A stretch of DNA of 64,000 nucleotides from Panacagrimonas sp052386745 (GTDB taxonomy: Bacteria > Pseudomonadota > Gammaproteobacteria > Nevskiales > Nevskiaceae): positions 1 through 64,000 of the forward strand of contig JBQTJW010000022.1 of the NCBI GenBank assembly GCA_052386745.1. The letters are read 5' to 3'. The position numbers and the translations under genes were made by a program. The notes under the pieces are model-generated. The model was not told the DNA's origin. It made no database searches and worked only from the letters and a program-made list of their open reading frames with translations. Positions 1 through 9,600 of this stretch are shown here, in pieces (positions within the stretch are counted from its first letter, which is position 1; each line of letters starts with the position of its first letter).

Positions 1-305
1 GCCGTTTTCGCGCATCGACGGCGTCAGTCGGAGCTTAGGTACGTCGAGTACCCCGCGCTCCTCCTTCCTTGCGCTGCGCGAAAACGTCCTCCGGCGCGGG
101 CGCGCCGAATATGAAAACAGGTTCTTAGAACCCATGCCCCGGACGCCGTGCGCCCGCAGGTGGCGCCGCACCATCGATGTGGTAATCCGCCGGGGTTCGC
201 GAGTAGTTCCAGCGCGGCAGATGACCGACACTATAGGCCGGAACGCCCATTCCCAGACCGAATTCCCTCCGGCCGGCCCAGACCGGCCCGTTTCCAGAAC
301 AAGCC
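1..305. other. Intergenic region upstream of fabH with inverted repeats
   Basis: No convincing gene is seen. A 12-bp perfect inverted repeat (CGTTTTCGCGCA at 3-14 and its complement at 75-86) encloses a short palindrome built on GGTAC/GTACC near 38-52. A near-palindrome GGTTCTTAGAACC lies at 120-132. The nested symmetry looks like an intergenic repeat element cut by the left edge of the window, but copy number cannot be judged here. The 60-codon minus-strand ORF at 125-307 overlaps the fabH start and is not credible. The fabH promoter should lie in the right half, but no clear box is seen. Confidence 0.5.
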
Positions 306-1265
306 ATGAGCTATTCCCGTATCGCCGGTACCGGCAGTTACCTCCCCGCCCAGCTCGTCACCAACAAGGACCTCGAACTCCGCATCGAGACCTCGGACGA
401 ATGGGTGTTCCAGCGCACCGGCATTCGCAGCCGCCACGTCGCGGCCGAGGGCGAGCACACCTCCGACCTCGCCCTGCAGGCCTCGCTCAATGCCATGGAA
501 ATGGCCGGCGTCACTGCCGCGGACATCGACCTGATCGTGGTGGCCACCACCACGCCGGACATCGTGTTCCCGTCCACCGCCTGCATTCTGCAACGCAAGC
601 TCGGCGTCACCCGCGGCGCGGCCTTCGACGTGCAGGCGGTGTGCACCGGCTTCGTCTACGCGCTCGCCATTGCCGACAAGTTCGTGGCCTCGCGCCAGCA
701 CCAGTGCGCGCTGGTGGTGGGTTCCGAGGTGTTCTCGCGCCTGCTGGACTGGACCGACCGCCGCACCTGCGTGCTGTTCGGCGACGGTGCCGGCGCGGTG
801 GTACTCAAGTCGTCCGACACGGCGGGCATCCTGTCCACGCACCTGCATGCGGAGGGCCAGCAGAGCGACATCCTGTGCGTGCCCGGCACCGTGCACGGTG
901 GCGAGCACAAGGGCCACCCCTTCGTGAAGATGGACGGCCAGGCCGTGTTCCGCTTTGCCGTGCGCGTGCTCGACCAGGTGTGCCGCGAGACCCTGGAGGC
1001 CAACAACATCCAGGGCACCGACATCGACTGGCTGGTGCCGCACCAGGCCAACATGCGCATCATCACGGCCACCGCGCAGAAGCTCGGGCTGCCGCCGGAG
1101 CGCGTGGTCACATGCCTGGAAAAGCAGGGCAACACTTCGGCCGCGTCGGTGCCGCTGGCGCTGGACGTGGCCGTTCGCGACGGCCGCATCCAGCCCGGTC
1201 ACCTGGTGCTGCTGGAAGCCGTGGGCGGCGGCATGACCTGGGGTTCGGCGCTGGTGCGCTGGTGA
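306..1265 (+). CDS. fabH: 3-oxoacyl-ACP synthase III (KAS III)
   Basis: Starts type II fatty-acid synthesis in the cytosol by condensing a short acyl-CoA with malonyl-ACP. The 319-residue length is normal. The whole KAS III triad is visible: Cys113 in DVQAVCTGFVYAL, His246 in VPHQANMRI and Asn276 in KQGNTSAASVPLAL. The N-terminus (SYLPAQLVTNKDL, then SDEWVFQRTGIRSRH) is typical of FabH. No strong ribosome-binding site precedes the ATG, but no better start exists. The plsX/rpmF genes that often flank fabH are not in the window, and the next gene is convergent, so fabH appears to be alone or last in its unit here. Confidence 0.95.
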   Translation: MSYSRIAGTGSYLPAQLVTNKDLELRIETSDEWVFQRTGIRSRHVAAEGEHTSDLALQASLNAMEMAGVTAADIDLIVVATTTPDIVFPSTACILQRKLGVTRGAAFDVQAVCTGFVYALAIADKFVASRQHQCALVVGSEVFSRLLDWTDRRTCVLFGDGAGAVVLKSSDTAGILSTHLHAEGQQSDILCVPGTVHGGEHKGHPFVKMDGQAVFRFAVRVLDQVCRETLEANNIQGTDIDWLVPHQANMRIITATAQKLGLPPERVVTCLEKQGNTSAASVPLALDVAVRDGRIQPGHLVLLEAVGGGMTWGSALVRW

Positions 1266-1298
1266 GGCGCACTGCCGCGCCGACGGCCTGAATCCGGC

Positions 1299-1865
1299 TT
1301 ACGGCGCCGGCTGCCGGTCCTTCCAGGCCTTGACCGCGGACAGCGTGTTGGCCACGTGCTTGTCCGGGTTGAGCGCCGAATACACGTAGCCCACGGTCGC
1401 GTCCGGCAGGATCACGAACGAGGTGCGCGCGGCGTAGGGCAGCAGCGGCACCTTGGCGTCGAACGACTTGGCGATCTTAAGCTCGGGGTCGGCCGCCACC
1501 GCGAACTTGTTGCGGCATTCGCTCACCGAAAACCGGTTCAGCGTCTCGATATCGTCCTTGGACACGCCGATCACCGTCGCGCCCAGCGCCGCGAACTCCT
1601 CGGTGGCCTCGGCGAACAGGTGCGCCTCCACCGTGCAGCCGGACGTGAACGCGGCCGGGTAGAAGTACAGCACCACCGGGCCCTTCTTCAGCGCCTCGGC
1701 CAAGTCGAAGTCGAACGGCTTGCCGGCCAGCGTGGCCTGGGTGGTGAAGTCCGGCACCTTGGTGCCCACGTCCAGCGCGGCCATGGCCGGCGGCGCCGCG
1801 CAAAGGGCAAGGCCCGCAAGGAACACCTGGCGGCGCAGGCTGGAGGTCGGAGAAGCGAAAATCAT
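1299..1865 (-). CDS. Secreted thioredoxin-fold peroxiredoxin (AhpC/TSA or Bcp-like)
   Basis: A 188-residue thiol peroxidase, probably periplasmic. Residues 10-29 form a signal peptide ending AMA. The peroxidatic site is Cys77 in YPAAFTSGCTVEA, the P-x3-T-x2-C pattern of peroxiredoxins. Cys117 in SVSECRNKF could be the resolving thiol. The start is the Met just before the signal peptide (MIFASPTSS); the open frame runs further upstream but that stretch is not protein-like. The gene converges on fabH. A cytosolic Bcp relative is encoded at 17407-17874. The substrate is not shown by sequence, so the call is at family level. Confidence 0.85.
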   Translation of the reverse strand: MIFASPTSSLRRQVFLAGLALCAAPPAMAALDVGTKVPDFTTQATLAGKPFDFDLAEALKKGPVVLYFYPAAFTSGCTVEAHLFAEATEEFAALGATVIGVSKDDIETLNRFSVSECRNKFAVAADPELKIAKSFDAKVPLLPYAARTSFVILPDATVGYVYSALNPDKHVANTLSAVKAWKDRQPAP

Positions 1866-1947
1866 GACGGATTCCTGGGCGCGGGTTTCAGAATCGTACG
1901 CGCAATTCGCCCAAGTGGATTCACGGTCGACGAGTACTTGACCGTGT

Positions 1948-2778
1948 CTAGAAATGGCTGATGGCTTCCGGCCCCAGCTGCGCCATCTGCCCGCGAATCC
2001 AGCTGGCGCGCGTTTCCACGTAGGCCGAGGGCGCCGCAACCTTCATCCGCCGCGGGCTGGGCAGCACGGCCGCCAGCAGCGCCGCCTCCTGGTCGGTGAG
2101 TCGCGACGCCGGCTTGTGGAAGAACTTCTGCGCCGCCGCCTCCACGCCGAACACGCCTTCGCCGAACTCGGCCACGTTCAGGTACATCTCCAGCACCCGC
2201 CGCTTGGACCAGAAGGTTTCGATCAGCAGCGTGTAGCCCACCTCCAGGCCCTTGCGCACCCAGCTGCGCCCGGGCCACAGGAACAGGTTCTTGGCGACCT
2301 GCTGCGTCAGCGTGCTGGCGCCGCGGATGCGCTTGCTGCGCTCGTTGTGCTCGCGCGCCTTCTCGATGGCGGCGAGGTCAAACCCGAAATGCTCGGCAAA
2401 GCGCTGGTCCTCGGCCGCGATCACCGCGATCTTGGCGGCTGGAGCGATGCGATCCCAGCCCACCCAGTCGTGTTCGAGCGGCGCCAGCGGGCGCTCCGAG
2501 CCCAGGCGCTCGAACTGGTAGCGGATCATGAAGCTGGACGTCCACGCCGGCAGGAACCCGAGCAGGGCCACGGGGATGACGGTCGTCGCCGCCACCAGCA
2601 GGATCAGGCCCAGGCCCAGCCGTCGTCGCCAGTGCCGTCGGGCGCGCGCCGGCATCAGCTCGTCCAACCCGGGCGCGGCTGGCGGGGTGGGCTCGGCAAC
2701 CGGCACGTGAAGGGGCGCCGAAAGGGGCGCGGACGGGTGGGAATCATCGGGTTCCAGACGGGGCGGCTGGCGCGGCAT
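1948..2778 (-). CDS. mtgA: Monofunctional biosynthetic peptidoglycan transglycosylase
   Basis: A GT51 enzyme that polymerises lipid II into glycan strands at the outer face of the inner membrane. After a proline-rich cytoplasmic tail of about 45 residues there is one membrane anchor (about 51-73). The GT51 motifs follow: AAEDQRFAEHFGFD with the catalytic Glu, GASTLTQQVAKNLFL, RRVLEMYLNVAEFG and LTDQEAALLAAVLPSPRR. At 276 residues it is somewhat longer than usual because of the tail. No transpeptidase domain follows. It is upstream of and co-directional with the peroxiredoxin (82-bp gap). Confidence 0.95.
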   Translation of the reverse strand: MPRQPPRLEPDDSHPSAPLSAPLHVPVAEPTPPAAPGLDELMPARARRHWRRRLGLGLILLVAATTVIPVALLGFLPAWTSSFMIRYQFERLGSERPLAPLEHDWVGWDRIAPAAKIAVIAAEDQRFAEHFGFDLAAIEKAREHNERSKRIRGASTLTQQVAKNLFLWPGRSWVRKGLEVGYTLLIETFWSKRRVLEMYLNVAEFGEGVFGVEAAAQKFFHKPASRLTDQEAALLAAVLPSPRRMKVAAPSAYVETRASWIRGQMAQLGPEAISHF

Positions 2779-3042
2779 GGCGCGCGATTGTCATCGGACC
2801 GCCCTCGCGGCGCCATCCCGTTTGGCGGCGACCGGACCACAACCCTGCGCGCCCCTTGCCGGCCGGGGCGCGCTCGCAACGCCTTGCTCTTACACCGCTT
2901 TACGACCCGGCGTCATCGCCCCGACCCGGGGGCGGATCCTCGCAATCAGTCACCGCGCTTCTAGGTCCACGTCGCAGGATTTTTGGACAAGCACCGCAGG
3001 ACATGCGCCGAGGCCTGGACTCCGCGCATGGCCGGCTACCGC
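2779..3042. other. Intergenic region with GC-rich hairpin
   Basis: 264 bases between the stop of the DUF3617 gene and mtgA. A perfect 9-bp stem (GCGCGCCCC at 2847-2855, complement at 2865-2873, 9-base loop) is present without a T-run. It could be part of a factor-dependent terminator for the upstream minus-strand gene, or a 5' leader element of mtgA. No ORF here looks real. Confidence 0.4.
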
Positions 3043-3477
3043 TTATTGGTCCGCGTGCTCGTCGCAGTCGGCCGACACCCAGCGGCTCGACACTTCGTGC
3101 TTGAAGGTGAGCGGCTTGCCGGTGTAGACCCAGGTGGTGGTGTTGCGCGTGGGCGACTCGATGGTGCGCTTGATGCTGCCCTTGCCGTCCGGGCAGGTGT
3201 ATTCGAACGAGAGCTCCGACGCGCTCTGCTTGAAGTTCTTCATCTTGCAGCCGTCGGCCATCTGGCTGATGACCTTCTCTTCTTCCTTCTTCTGATCGTC
3301 GATCCTGACTTCATCGGCGGTGTAGCAGGACTGCGTCACCTCGCCCTTCTTGCCATCGTGCGTGGGTGTTTCTTCCCACAGGCCGGGCTTGCCCCAGGTG
3401 CCTGCGGCCATGGCGGAACCACAGGCCATCAGCGAAAAGAGGGCGGCGACGGTTCGGCGGGTGTTGCGCTGGGTCAT
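3043..3477 (-). CDS. Secreted DUF3617-type protein
   Basis: A 144-residue exported protein. The chosen ATG has a GGAG box a few bases upstream and begins a clean signal peptide (TVAALFSLMACGSAMA). The mature part starts GTWGKPGLWEETPTHDG and carries scattered cysteines (SCYT, DGCKM, YTCPD, SADCD) and a lysine/glutamate-rich middle, the pattern of DUF3617 family members. The family has no established function; some members are induced in envelope stress settings. It stands alone between divergent and convergent neighbours. Confidence 0.75.
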   Translation of the reverse strand: MTQRNTRRTVAALFSLMACGSAMAAGTWGKPGLWEETPTHDGKKGEVTQSCYTADEVRIDDQKKEEEKVISQMADGCKMKNFKQSASELSFEYTCPDGKGSIKRTIESPTRNTTTWVYTGKPLTFKHEVSSRWVSADCDEHADQ

Positions 3478-3651
3478 GCCTGTTCTCCAAGAGCACGGGG
3501 TACGAAGTTTGTTTCGACGGCGGCCTAACGAGCCGCCTGCATGGCGCCGCATGGCGTGCGCACTACAGTGGGCATTCTAGGGCGGCGGGAATGAGCGGAC
3601 GGTGAACACGTGCGCACGCCCGCAGCCACCAGATGAGTCACGAGGAGCGAC

Positions 3652-4125
3652 ATGAACGTCAACGGCAGCATCCAGTTTTCCGTGGTGGAGCAGACGGCCG
3701 AGAAGGTGGTGGGCGAAATGCCGGTGCAGGCCGGCATCCTCAACCCGTTCGGCATCGTGCACGCCGGCGCCACGCTGTGGTTCGCCGATGTCTGCGCCAC
3801 CGTGCTGGCCTTCGGCGGCACCGAGACGGCGCCGGACGCAGGCGCCAGGACGGGCGATGTGCCGCGGGTGCAGTCCGTCTCGGAACCTAGCGCCCCTGCT
3901 GCGGCCCGCCGCTTCCAGCCCCACGCCATGCAGCCCGGCGTCGCGGGCTTCCCGCTGGCCATCAGCCTCAACGCCGCGCTGCTCGGCAACCAGAAGGAAG
4001 GCGTGCTCCGCGCCACCGCCGTGTTCGTGAAGAAGGGCAGGCGCCTGAGCGTGGTGCGCACCACGGTCACCGGCCAGGACGGGCGGCTGATCGCCGACGT
4101 CACCACCAGCCACGTGCCGGCATAG
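3652..4125 (+). CDS. PaaI/YdiI-type hotdog thioesterase with an internal insert
   Basis: A 157-residue acyl-CoA thioesterase-like protein. The hotdog signature is NPFGIVHAGATLWFADVC (residues 31-48) with His37, which in this family helps polarise the thioester. The C-terminal strands (EGVLRATAVFVKKGRRLSVV, then DGRLIADVTTSHV) fit family ends. Residues about 58-98, rich in Ala, Pro and Arg, separate the helix from the strand GFPLAISLNAALLG and have no counterpart in the usual compact fold. The start follows CACGAGGAGCGAC. plsY begins 63 bases downstream. The substrate is unknown. Confidence 0.8.
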   Translation: MNVNGSIQFSVVEQTAEKVVGEMPVQAGILNPFGIVHAGATLWFADVCATVLAFGGTETAPDAGARTGDVPRVQSVSEPSAPAAARRFQPHAMQPGVAGFPLAISLNAALLGNQKEGVLRATAVFVKKGRRLSVVRTTVTGQDGRLIADVTTSHVPA

Positions 4126-4188
4126 AGCACCACGCACCGCGGCCGCTGCTGCCTGGCACGGCGCTCGGGGAAGCCCGAAACTAGCGGG

Positions 4189-4833
4189 ATGGGGGACATC
4201 ATCATCAAGGCCGGGCTGGCGTACCTGCTCGGCAACATCATGGGCGGGCACCTGGTGGGCCGCATGCGCGGCGTGGACCTGGGCCGCGTGGGCAGCGGCA
4301 ACATCGGCGCCACCAACGCGCTGCGCACGCAGGGAACGAAGTTCGCGCTGCTGGTGCTGGCCATCGACGTCGCCAAGGGCCTGCTCGGGGCGCTGCTGGT
4401 GCCGGCGCTGGCGCTGCCCCTGGTGACGGCGGGGGACCGGGAAATCGCCGGCTATGCCTGCGGCGCCGCGGTGACCCTGGGGCACTGCTACCCCGCGCTG
4501 TGGCGCTTCAGGGGTGGCAAGGGCGTGGCCACGCTGGCCGGTGTGTTCGGCGCGCTGCTGCCGGCGAGCCTGCCGCTGATCCTGACGGGTTTCCTGCTGG
4601 TGGTGATGATCACCGGCTACGTGAGCCTGGCCACGCTCTCGGCCGCGGCCATCGCCGGGCTGTACGTGGCCTTCGTGGACGCCCGCGGCGTGCTGTCGCC
4701 GGCCGGTGCCTTCACCGCCTTCATGATCGCGCTGCTGGTGTTCAAGCACCGCGAGAACCTCCGGCGCCTGGTTGCCGGCACCGAGAGCCGCTTCGAGAAA
4801 TTTCGCGTGATCGGCAAATGGCTCGAGCGCTAG
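4189..4833 (+). CDS. plsY: Acyl-phosphate:glycerol-3-phosphate acyltransferase
   Basis: An inner-membrane enzyme that transfers the acyl group from acyl-phosphate to glycerol-3-phosphate, the first acylation of phospholipid synthesis. The 214 residues show five hydrophobic segments and the family motifs GSGNIGATNALRTQG (about 38-52) and YPALWRFRGGKGVAT (about 102-116). It is the first gene of a compact run: its last 16 bases overlap birA, which overlaps coaX by one base, so the three are probably co-translated. Confidence 0.95.
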   Translation: MGDIIIKAGLAYLLGNIMGGHLVGRMRGVDLGRVGSGNIGATNALRTQGTKFALLVLAIDVAKGLLGALLVPALALPLVTAGDREIAGYACGAAVTLGHCYPALWRFRGGKGVATLAGVFGALLPASLPLILTGFLLVVMITGYVSLATLSAAAIAGLYVAFVDARGVLSPAGAFTAFMIALLVFKHRENLRRLVAGTESRFEKFRVIGKWLER

Positions 4834-5804
4834 ACGAGCAGGACCTGCTGGACCTGGTCGATGCGCTCGCGTCCGGCCAGTGGCAGTCGGGCGAGGCGCT
4901 GGCCGCCGGCGCCGGGCTGACGCGCGCGGGCCTGGCCAAGCGCATGGCACACCTGCGCGACTGGGGCCTGGACATCGAATCCAAGCACGGCCAGGGGTAT
5001 CGCCTGACGCAGCCGCTGGAGCGCCTGGATGCCGCCCGCCTGCGCGCCGACCTTCCCGCGGACCTCGGGCTGGAGGTGCTGCCGCTGGTCGATTCCACCA
5101 ATCGCCTGCTGGCGGCGGCGGACGCGCGGCAAGACCCGCAGGCAGTACTGGCCGAGTACCAGTCGGCCGGGCGCGGGCGCCGCGGGCGCGAGTGGCGCTC
5201 GCCCTTCGGCGCCAACCTGTACCTGTCCATCGCCTGGAGCTACCCGATGTGGCCGCCGCAGCTGCCGGCGCTGTCGCTGGCCGTGGGCGTGGTGTGCGCG
5301 CGGGCCCTGCGCGCGGCGGGCGTCGCGGGCGTGCAACTCAAGTGGCCGAACGACCTGTGGGTGGGCGACCGCAAGCTCGGCGGCATCCTGATCGAGCAGC
5401 GCGGCGAGTCCAGCGACGTCTGCCGCGTGGTGGTCGGCGTGGGCGTGAACGTGGCCATGCAGGCGTCGCAGGCCGCATCGGTGGACCAGCCCTGGACCAC
5501 GGTGGACGAGGTGCTGGGCCGCGAGCCCGGCGGCCCGCGCCGCGCGTCACGCAACGCGCTGGCGGCCGAGTTGCTGCGCGGCCTGCACGACTGCCTGTCG
5601 CGCTACGCCCTGGGCGGTTTCGAGCCGTACCGGCGCGAGTGGCTGGCGCTGGATGCCATGCAGGGACGCGAGGTGCAGGTGCCCGGCGACGAGACGCTGC
5701 GCGGGCCCGGCCGCGGCATCGACGCCAGCGGCGCGTTCCTCATCGAAACCGCCACCGGCCTGCGCGCGGTGCATGCCGGCGATGTCTCGCTGAGGCTGCG
5801 CTGA
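4818..5804 (+). CDS. birA: Biotin-protein ligase / biotin operon repressor (two-domain)
   Basis: 328 residues. An N-terminal winged helix (residues about 5-65, with LTRAGLAKRMAHLRDWGLDI) precedes the ligase core: SAGRGRRGREWRSPFGANLY (biotinyl-AMP loop), LKWPNDLWVGDRKLGGILIE and VGVGVNVAM. It makes biotinyl-5'-AMP and attaches biotin to carrier lysines. The obvious client is the pyruvate carboxylase encoded just downstream. The DNA-binding domain suggests it can also act as a repressor; no bio genes are in the window. Start chosen at MARALDEQD, 16 bases inside plsY, rather than far upstream in the same open frame. Confidence 0.95.
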   Translation: MARALDEQDLLDLVDALASGQWQSGEALAAGAGLTRAGLAKRMAHLRDWGLDIESKHGQGYRLTQPLERLDAARLRADLPADLGLEVLPLVDSTNRLLAAADARQDPQAVLAEYQSAGRGRRGREWRSPFGANLYLSIAWSYPMWPPQLPALSLAVGVVCARALRAAGVAGVQLKWPNDLWVGDRKLGGILIEQRGESSDVCRVVVGVGVNVAMQASQAASVDQPWTTVDEVLGREPGGPRRASRNALAAELLRGLHDCLSRYALGGFEPYRREWLALDAMQGREVQVPGDETLRGPGRGIDASGAFLIETATGLRAVHAGDVSLRLR

Positions 5805-6559
5805 TGCTGCTGCTCGACGTGGGCAACACGCGGCTCAAGTGGGCCCGGGTCGGGCATGGCGGGACGCTGGATATCGGCGGCGCCGTGGTCCATGCCGGCG
5901 CGCCGGCCGAGGCGATCGACGCTCTGGACGTGGAGGGCCCGGAGCCCGTGGAGGCGGTCTGGATCGCCAGCGTTGCCGGCCCGGACAACGACCAGCGGCT
6001 GGCGCAGGCGGTGGCCCGGCGCTGGGCGTGCGTGCCGCAGTTCGCGGTGTCGGAGGCGGCCTGCGCAGGCCTGCGCAACGGCTACGCCGAACCGCGGCGC
6101 CTCGGCGTCGACCGCTGGCTCGCGCTGCTCGCGGCCTGGAGCGAAACCGGCGGCGCCTGCGTGGTGGCGGATGCCGGCACCGCGCTGACGGTGGACGTGG
6201 TCGATGCGCAGGGCCAGCATCGCGGCGGCGTCATCGCGGCCGGGCTGCGCACCTCGGAGAACGCCGTCCTTGGCGCCACCCGCTTCCCCACGCGCGAGGC
6301 GCCGCTGCCGCCCCACGCCGGCCTGGGCCTGGATACCGAGTCCTGCGTGCGCCAGGGCGCGATGCTCTCGGTTCTCGGCGCCATCGACCGCGCGGCTTGC
6401 GAAGTTTGCCCCGGCGCGCGGCGCTACCTCTGCGGTGGCGACGCGCCGACCCTGCTGCCGCTGCTCGGAGCGGGCTGGGAACATCGCCCGGCGCTGGTGC
6501 TGGAGGGCCTGCGGGTGCTTGCGCAATCGGGCAAGTCAGGGCGCAACCGCATCGAATAG
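5804..6559 (+). CDS. coaX: Type III pantothenate kinase
   Basis: First step of coenzyme A synthesis: ATP-dependent phosphorylation of pantothenate. 251 residues of the ASKHA fold: MLLLDVGNTRLKWAR at the N-terminus (phosphate loop), RRLGVDRWLALLAAW (substrate site), VVADAGTALTVDVV with the catalytic Asp, and GGVIAAGLRTSENAV. The start ATG overlaps the birA stop (TGATG), the common birA-coaX linkage. No other pantothenate kinase is seen. Confidence 0.95.
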   Translation: MLLLDVGNTRLKWARVGHGGTLDIGGAVVHAGAPAEAIDALDVEGPEPVEAVWIASVAGPDNDQRLAQAVARRWACVPQFAVSEAACAGLRNGYAEPRRLGVDRWLALLAAWSETGGACVVADAGTALTVDVVDAQGQHRGGVIAAGLRTSENAVLGATRFPTREAPLPPHAGLGLDTESCVRQGAMLSVLGAIDRAACEVCPGARRYLCGGDAPTLLPLLGAGWEHRPALVLEGLRVLAQSGKSGRNRIE

Positions 6560-6637
6560 CATGCGGGGTTGCGGCATGTTGCGTGCTTCATGCCAGGTGG
6601 CGAAAAACGCGTGGAAACCAGGGGAGTGGAAGTCAGC

Positions 6638-9600
6638 ATGCCGATCCAGAAGCTGCTCGTTGCCAACCGCGGCGAGATCTCCATCCGCGTCATGCGCGCG
6701 GCGGCCGAGATGCGCATCCGCACCGTGGCCATCTACGCCCACGAGGACCGCTTCGCGCTGCACCGCTTCAAGGCGGACGAGAGCTACCTGGTCGGCAAGG
6801 GCCAGAAGCCCATCGCCGCCTACCTGGATATCCCGGACATCATCCGCATTGCGCTCGAAGCCGGCGTGGATGCCATCCATCCCGGCTACGGCTTCCTGTC
6901 GGAAAACCCCAACTTTGCCGAGGCCTGCGCCGAGGCCGGCATCAAGTTCATCGGCCCCACGCCGCAGGTGCTGCGAACGCTGGGCGACAAGGTGGCGGCG
7001 CGCGCCGCGGCCATGGCGGCCAAGGTGCCCATCCTCCCTGCCAGCGGCACGCTGCCGCGCGACGTGGAGGAGGTGAAGAAGATCGCGCTGGACGTGGGCT
7101 ACCCGGTGATGCTCAAGGCCAGCTGGGGCGGCGGCGGCCGCGGCATGCGCATGATCGAGTCGGAGGCGGACCTGCCGGTGGCGCTGGAGTCCGCGCGGCG
7201 CGAGTCGCTGGCGGCGTTCGGCAACGACGAGGGCTACCTCGAAAAGCTGGTGAAGCGCGCGCGCCACGTGGAAGTGCAGATCCTCGGCGACCAGCACGGC
7301 AACGTCATCCACCTGTTCGAGCGCGACTGCTCGGTGCAGCGGCGCAACCAGAAGGTGGTGGAGCAGGCGCCCGCGCCCTACCTGACGCCCGCGCAGCGCA
7401 CCGAGCTGTGCGACGCGGCCGTGCGCCTGTGCAAGAGCGTCAACTATTCGCACGCCGGCACCGTGGAATTCCTCATGGATGCCGACACTGGCCGGTTCTA
7501 TTTCATCGAGGTCAACCCGCGCGTGCAGGTGGAGCACACGGTCACGGAGGAAGTGACCGGCGTGGACATCGTCAAGAGCCAGATCCGCGTCTGCAACGGC
7601 GGCCGCATCGGCGACCCGGACTCCCTGCTGCCGGCGCAGGACGCGGTGAAGCTGGACGGCCACGCCCTGCAATGCCGCGTCACCACCGAGGACCCGGAGA
7701 ACGGCTTCACACCAGACTACGGGCGGCTGATCGCCTACCGCAGCCCGGCCGGTTTCGGCATCCGCCTCGATGGCGGCACCAGCTATGCCGGCGCGGTCAT
7801 CACGCCGTACTACGACTCGCTGCTGGTCAAGGTCACGGCCTGGGCGCAGACCTCGGACGAGGCCATCGCGCGCATGCATCGCGCGCTCACCGAGTTCCGC
7901 ATCCGGGGCCTGGCCACCAACCTGATGTTCGTGGACAACGTGATCCGCCACCCGCTGTTCCGCGCCGGCGAGTGCACCACGCGCTTCATCGACACCACCC
8001 CCGAGCTGTTCGTGTTCACGCCGCGCAAGGACCGCGCGAGCAAGCTGCTCAAGTTCATCGGCGAGGTGGTGGTCAATGGCAACCCGGAAATGAAGGGACG
8101 CAAGATGCCGGAAGGCCGTCTTCCCGCGCCGGCCCTGCCGCCGCTCAGGATCAACACGCCGGTTCCCGCCGGCACGCGCGACATCCTCAGGCAGCTGGGC
8201 CCCAAGGGCTTTGCCGGCTGGATGAAGGACCAGCAGCGCGTGCTGCTCACCGACACCACCATGCGCGACGCGCACCAGAGCCTGTTCGCCACGCGCATGC
8301 GCAGCAAGGACATGGTGGCGATCGCGCCGTACTACGCGCGCCTGGCGCCGCAGCTGTTCTCGCTGGAATGCTGGGGCGGCGCCACCTTCGACGTAGCCCT
8401 GCGCTTTCTCAAGGAAGACTCTTTCGAGCGCCTGGCCGCGCTGCGCGAGCGCATCCCCAACATCCCGCTGCAGATGCTGCTGCGCTCGGCCAACGCGGTG
8501 GGCTACACCAACTACGCCGACAACGTGGTGAAGTTCTTCGTCAAACAGGCGGCCGCGGCGGGCGTGGACATCTTCCGCGTGTTCGACTCCCTCAACTGGG
8601 TGGAGAACATGCGGGTGGCGATGGATGCGGTGATCGAATCTGGCGCCGTGTGCGAGGGCACCCTCTGCTACACCGGCGACCTGTTCGACGCCGCGCGCCC
8701 CAAGTACAACCTCAAGTACTACGTGGATATGGCGAAACAGCTGGAGAAGGCCGGCGCGCACATCCTGGGCATCAAGGACATGTCCGGCGTGTGCAAGCCG
8801 CGCGCGGCACGCGAGCTGGTGCGGGCGCTGAAGCAGGAGATCGGCATCCCGCTGCACTTCCACACGCACGACACCAGCGGCATCGCCGCGGCCAGCGTGC
8901 TCGCGGCGGTGGAAGCGGGCTGCGACGCGGTGGACGGCGCGCTCGACAGCATGAGCGGCCTCACCTCGCAGCCCAACCTCGGCTCCATCGCGGCGGCGCT
9001 GTCCGGTTCGGAGCGCGACCCCGGCATCGACCTGGGCGCGCTGCGTCAGCTCTCCGACTACTGGGAAGACGTGCGCACCTACTACGCGCCGTTCGAGGCC
9101 GACATCCGCGCCGGAACCGGTGACGTCTACAACCACGAGATGCCCGGCGGGCAGTACACCAACCTGCGCGAGCAGGCCCGCGCGCTGGGGCTGGAATCGC
9201 GCTGGGCCGAGGTTTCCAAGGCCTACGCCGACGTCAACCAGCTGTTCGGCGACATCGTGAAGGTCACGCCCACCTCCAAGGTGGTGGGCGACATGGCGCT
9301 GTTCATGGTCAGCCACGGCCTGAGCGCGGCGGACGTCGCCAACCCCGACAAGCCGGTGGATTTCCCCGAATCCGTGGTGCAGCTGTTCCGCGGTGAGCTG
9401 GGCTTCCCCGCCGACGGCTGGCCGGCCGCGCTCCAGGCCAAGGTGCTCAAGGGCAAGCCGCCGCTGGTGGGCCGGCCCGGCGCCAGCCTGAAGGACGTGG
9501 ACTTGAAAGCGGCCCGCGCCGAGGGCGAAAAGCTGGTCGGCTACAAGCTCGACGACCGCGATCTGTCGTCCTACCTGATGTATCCCAAGGTCTTCGCCGA

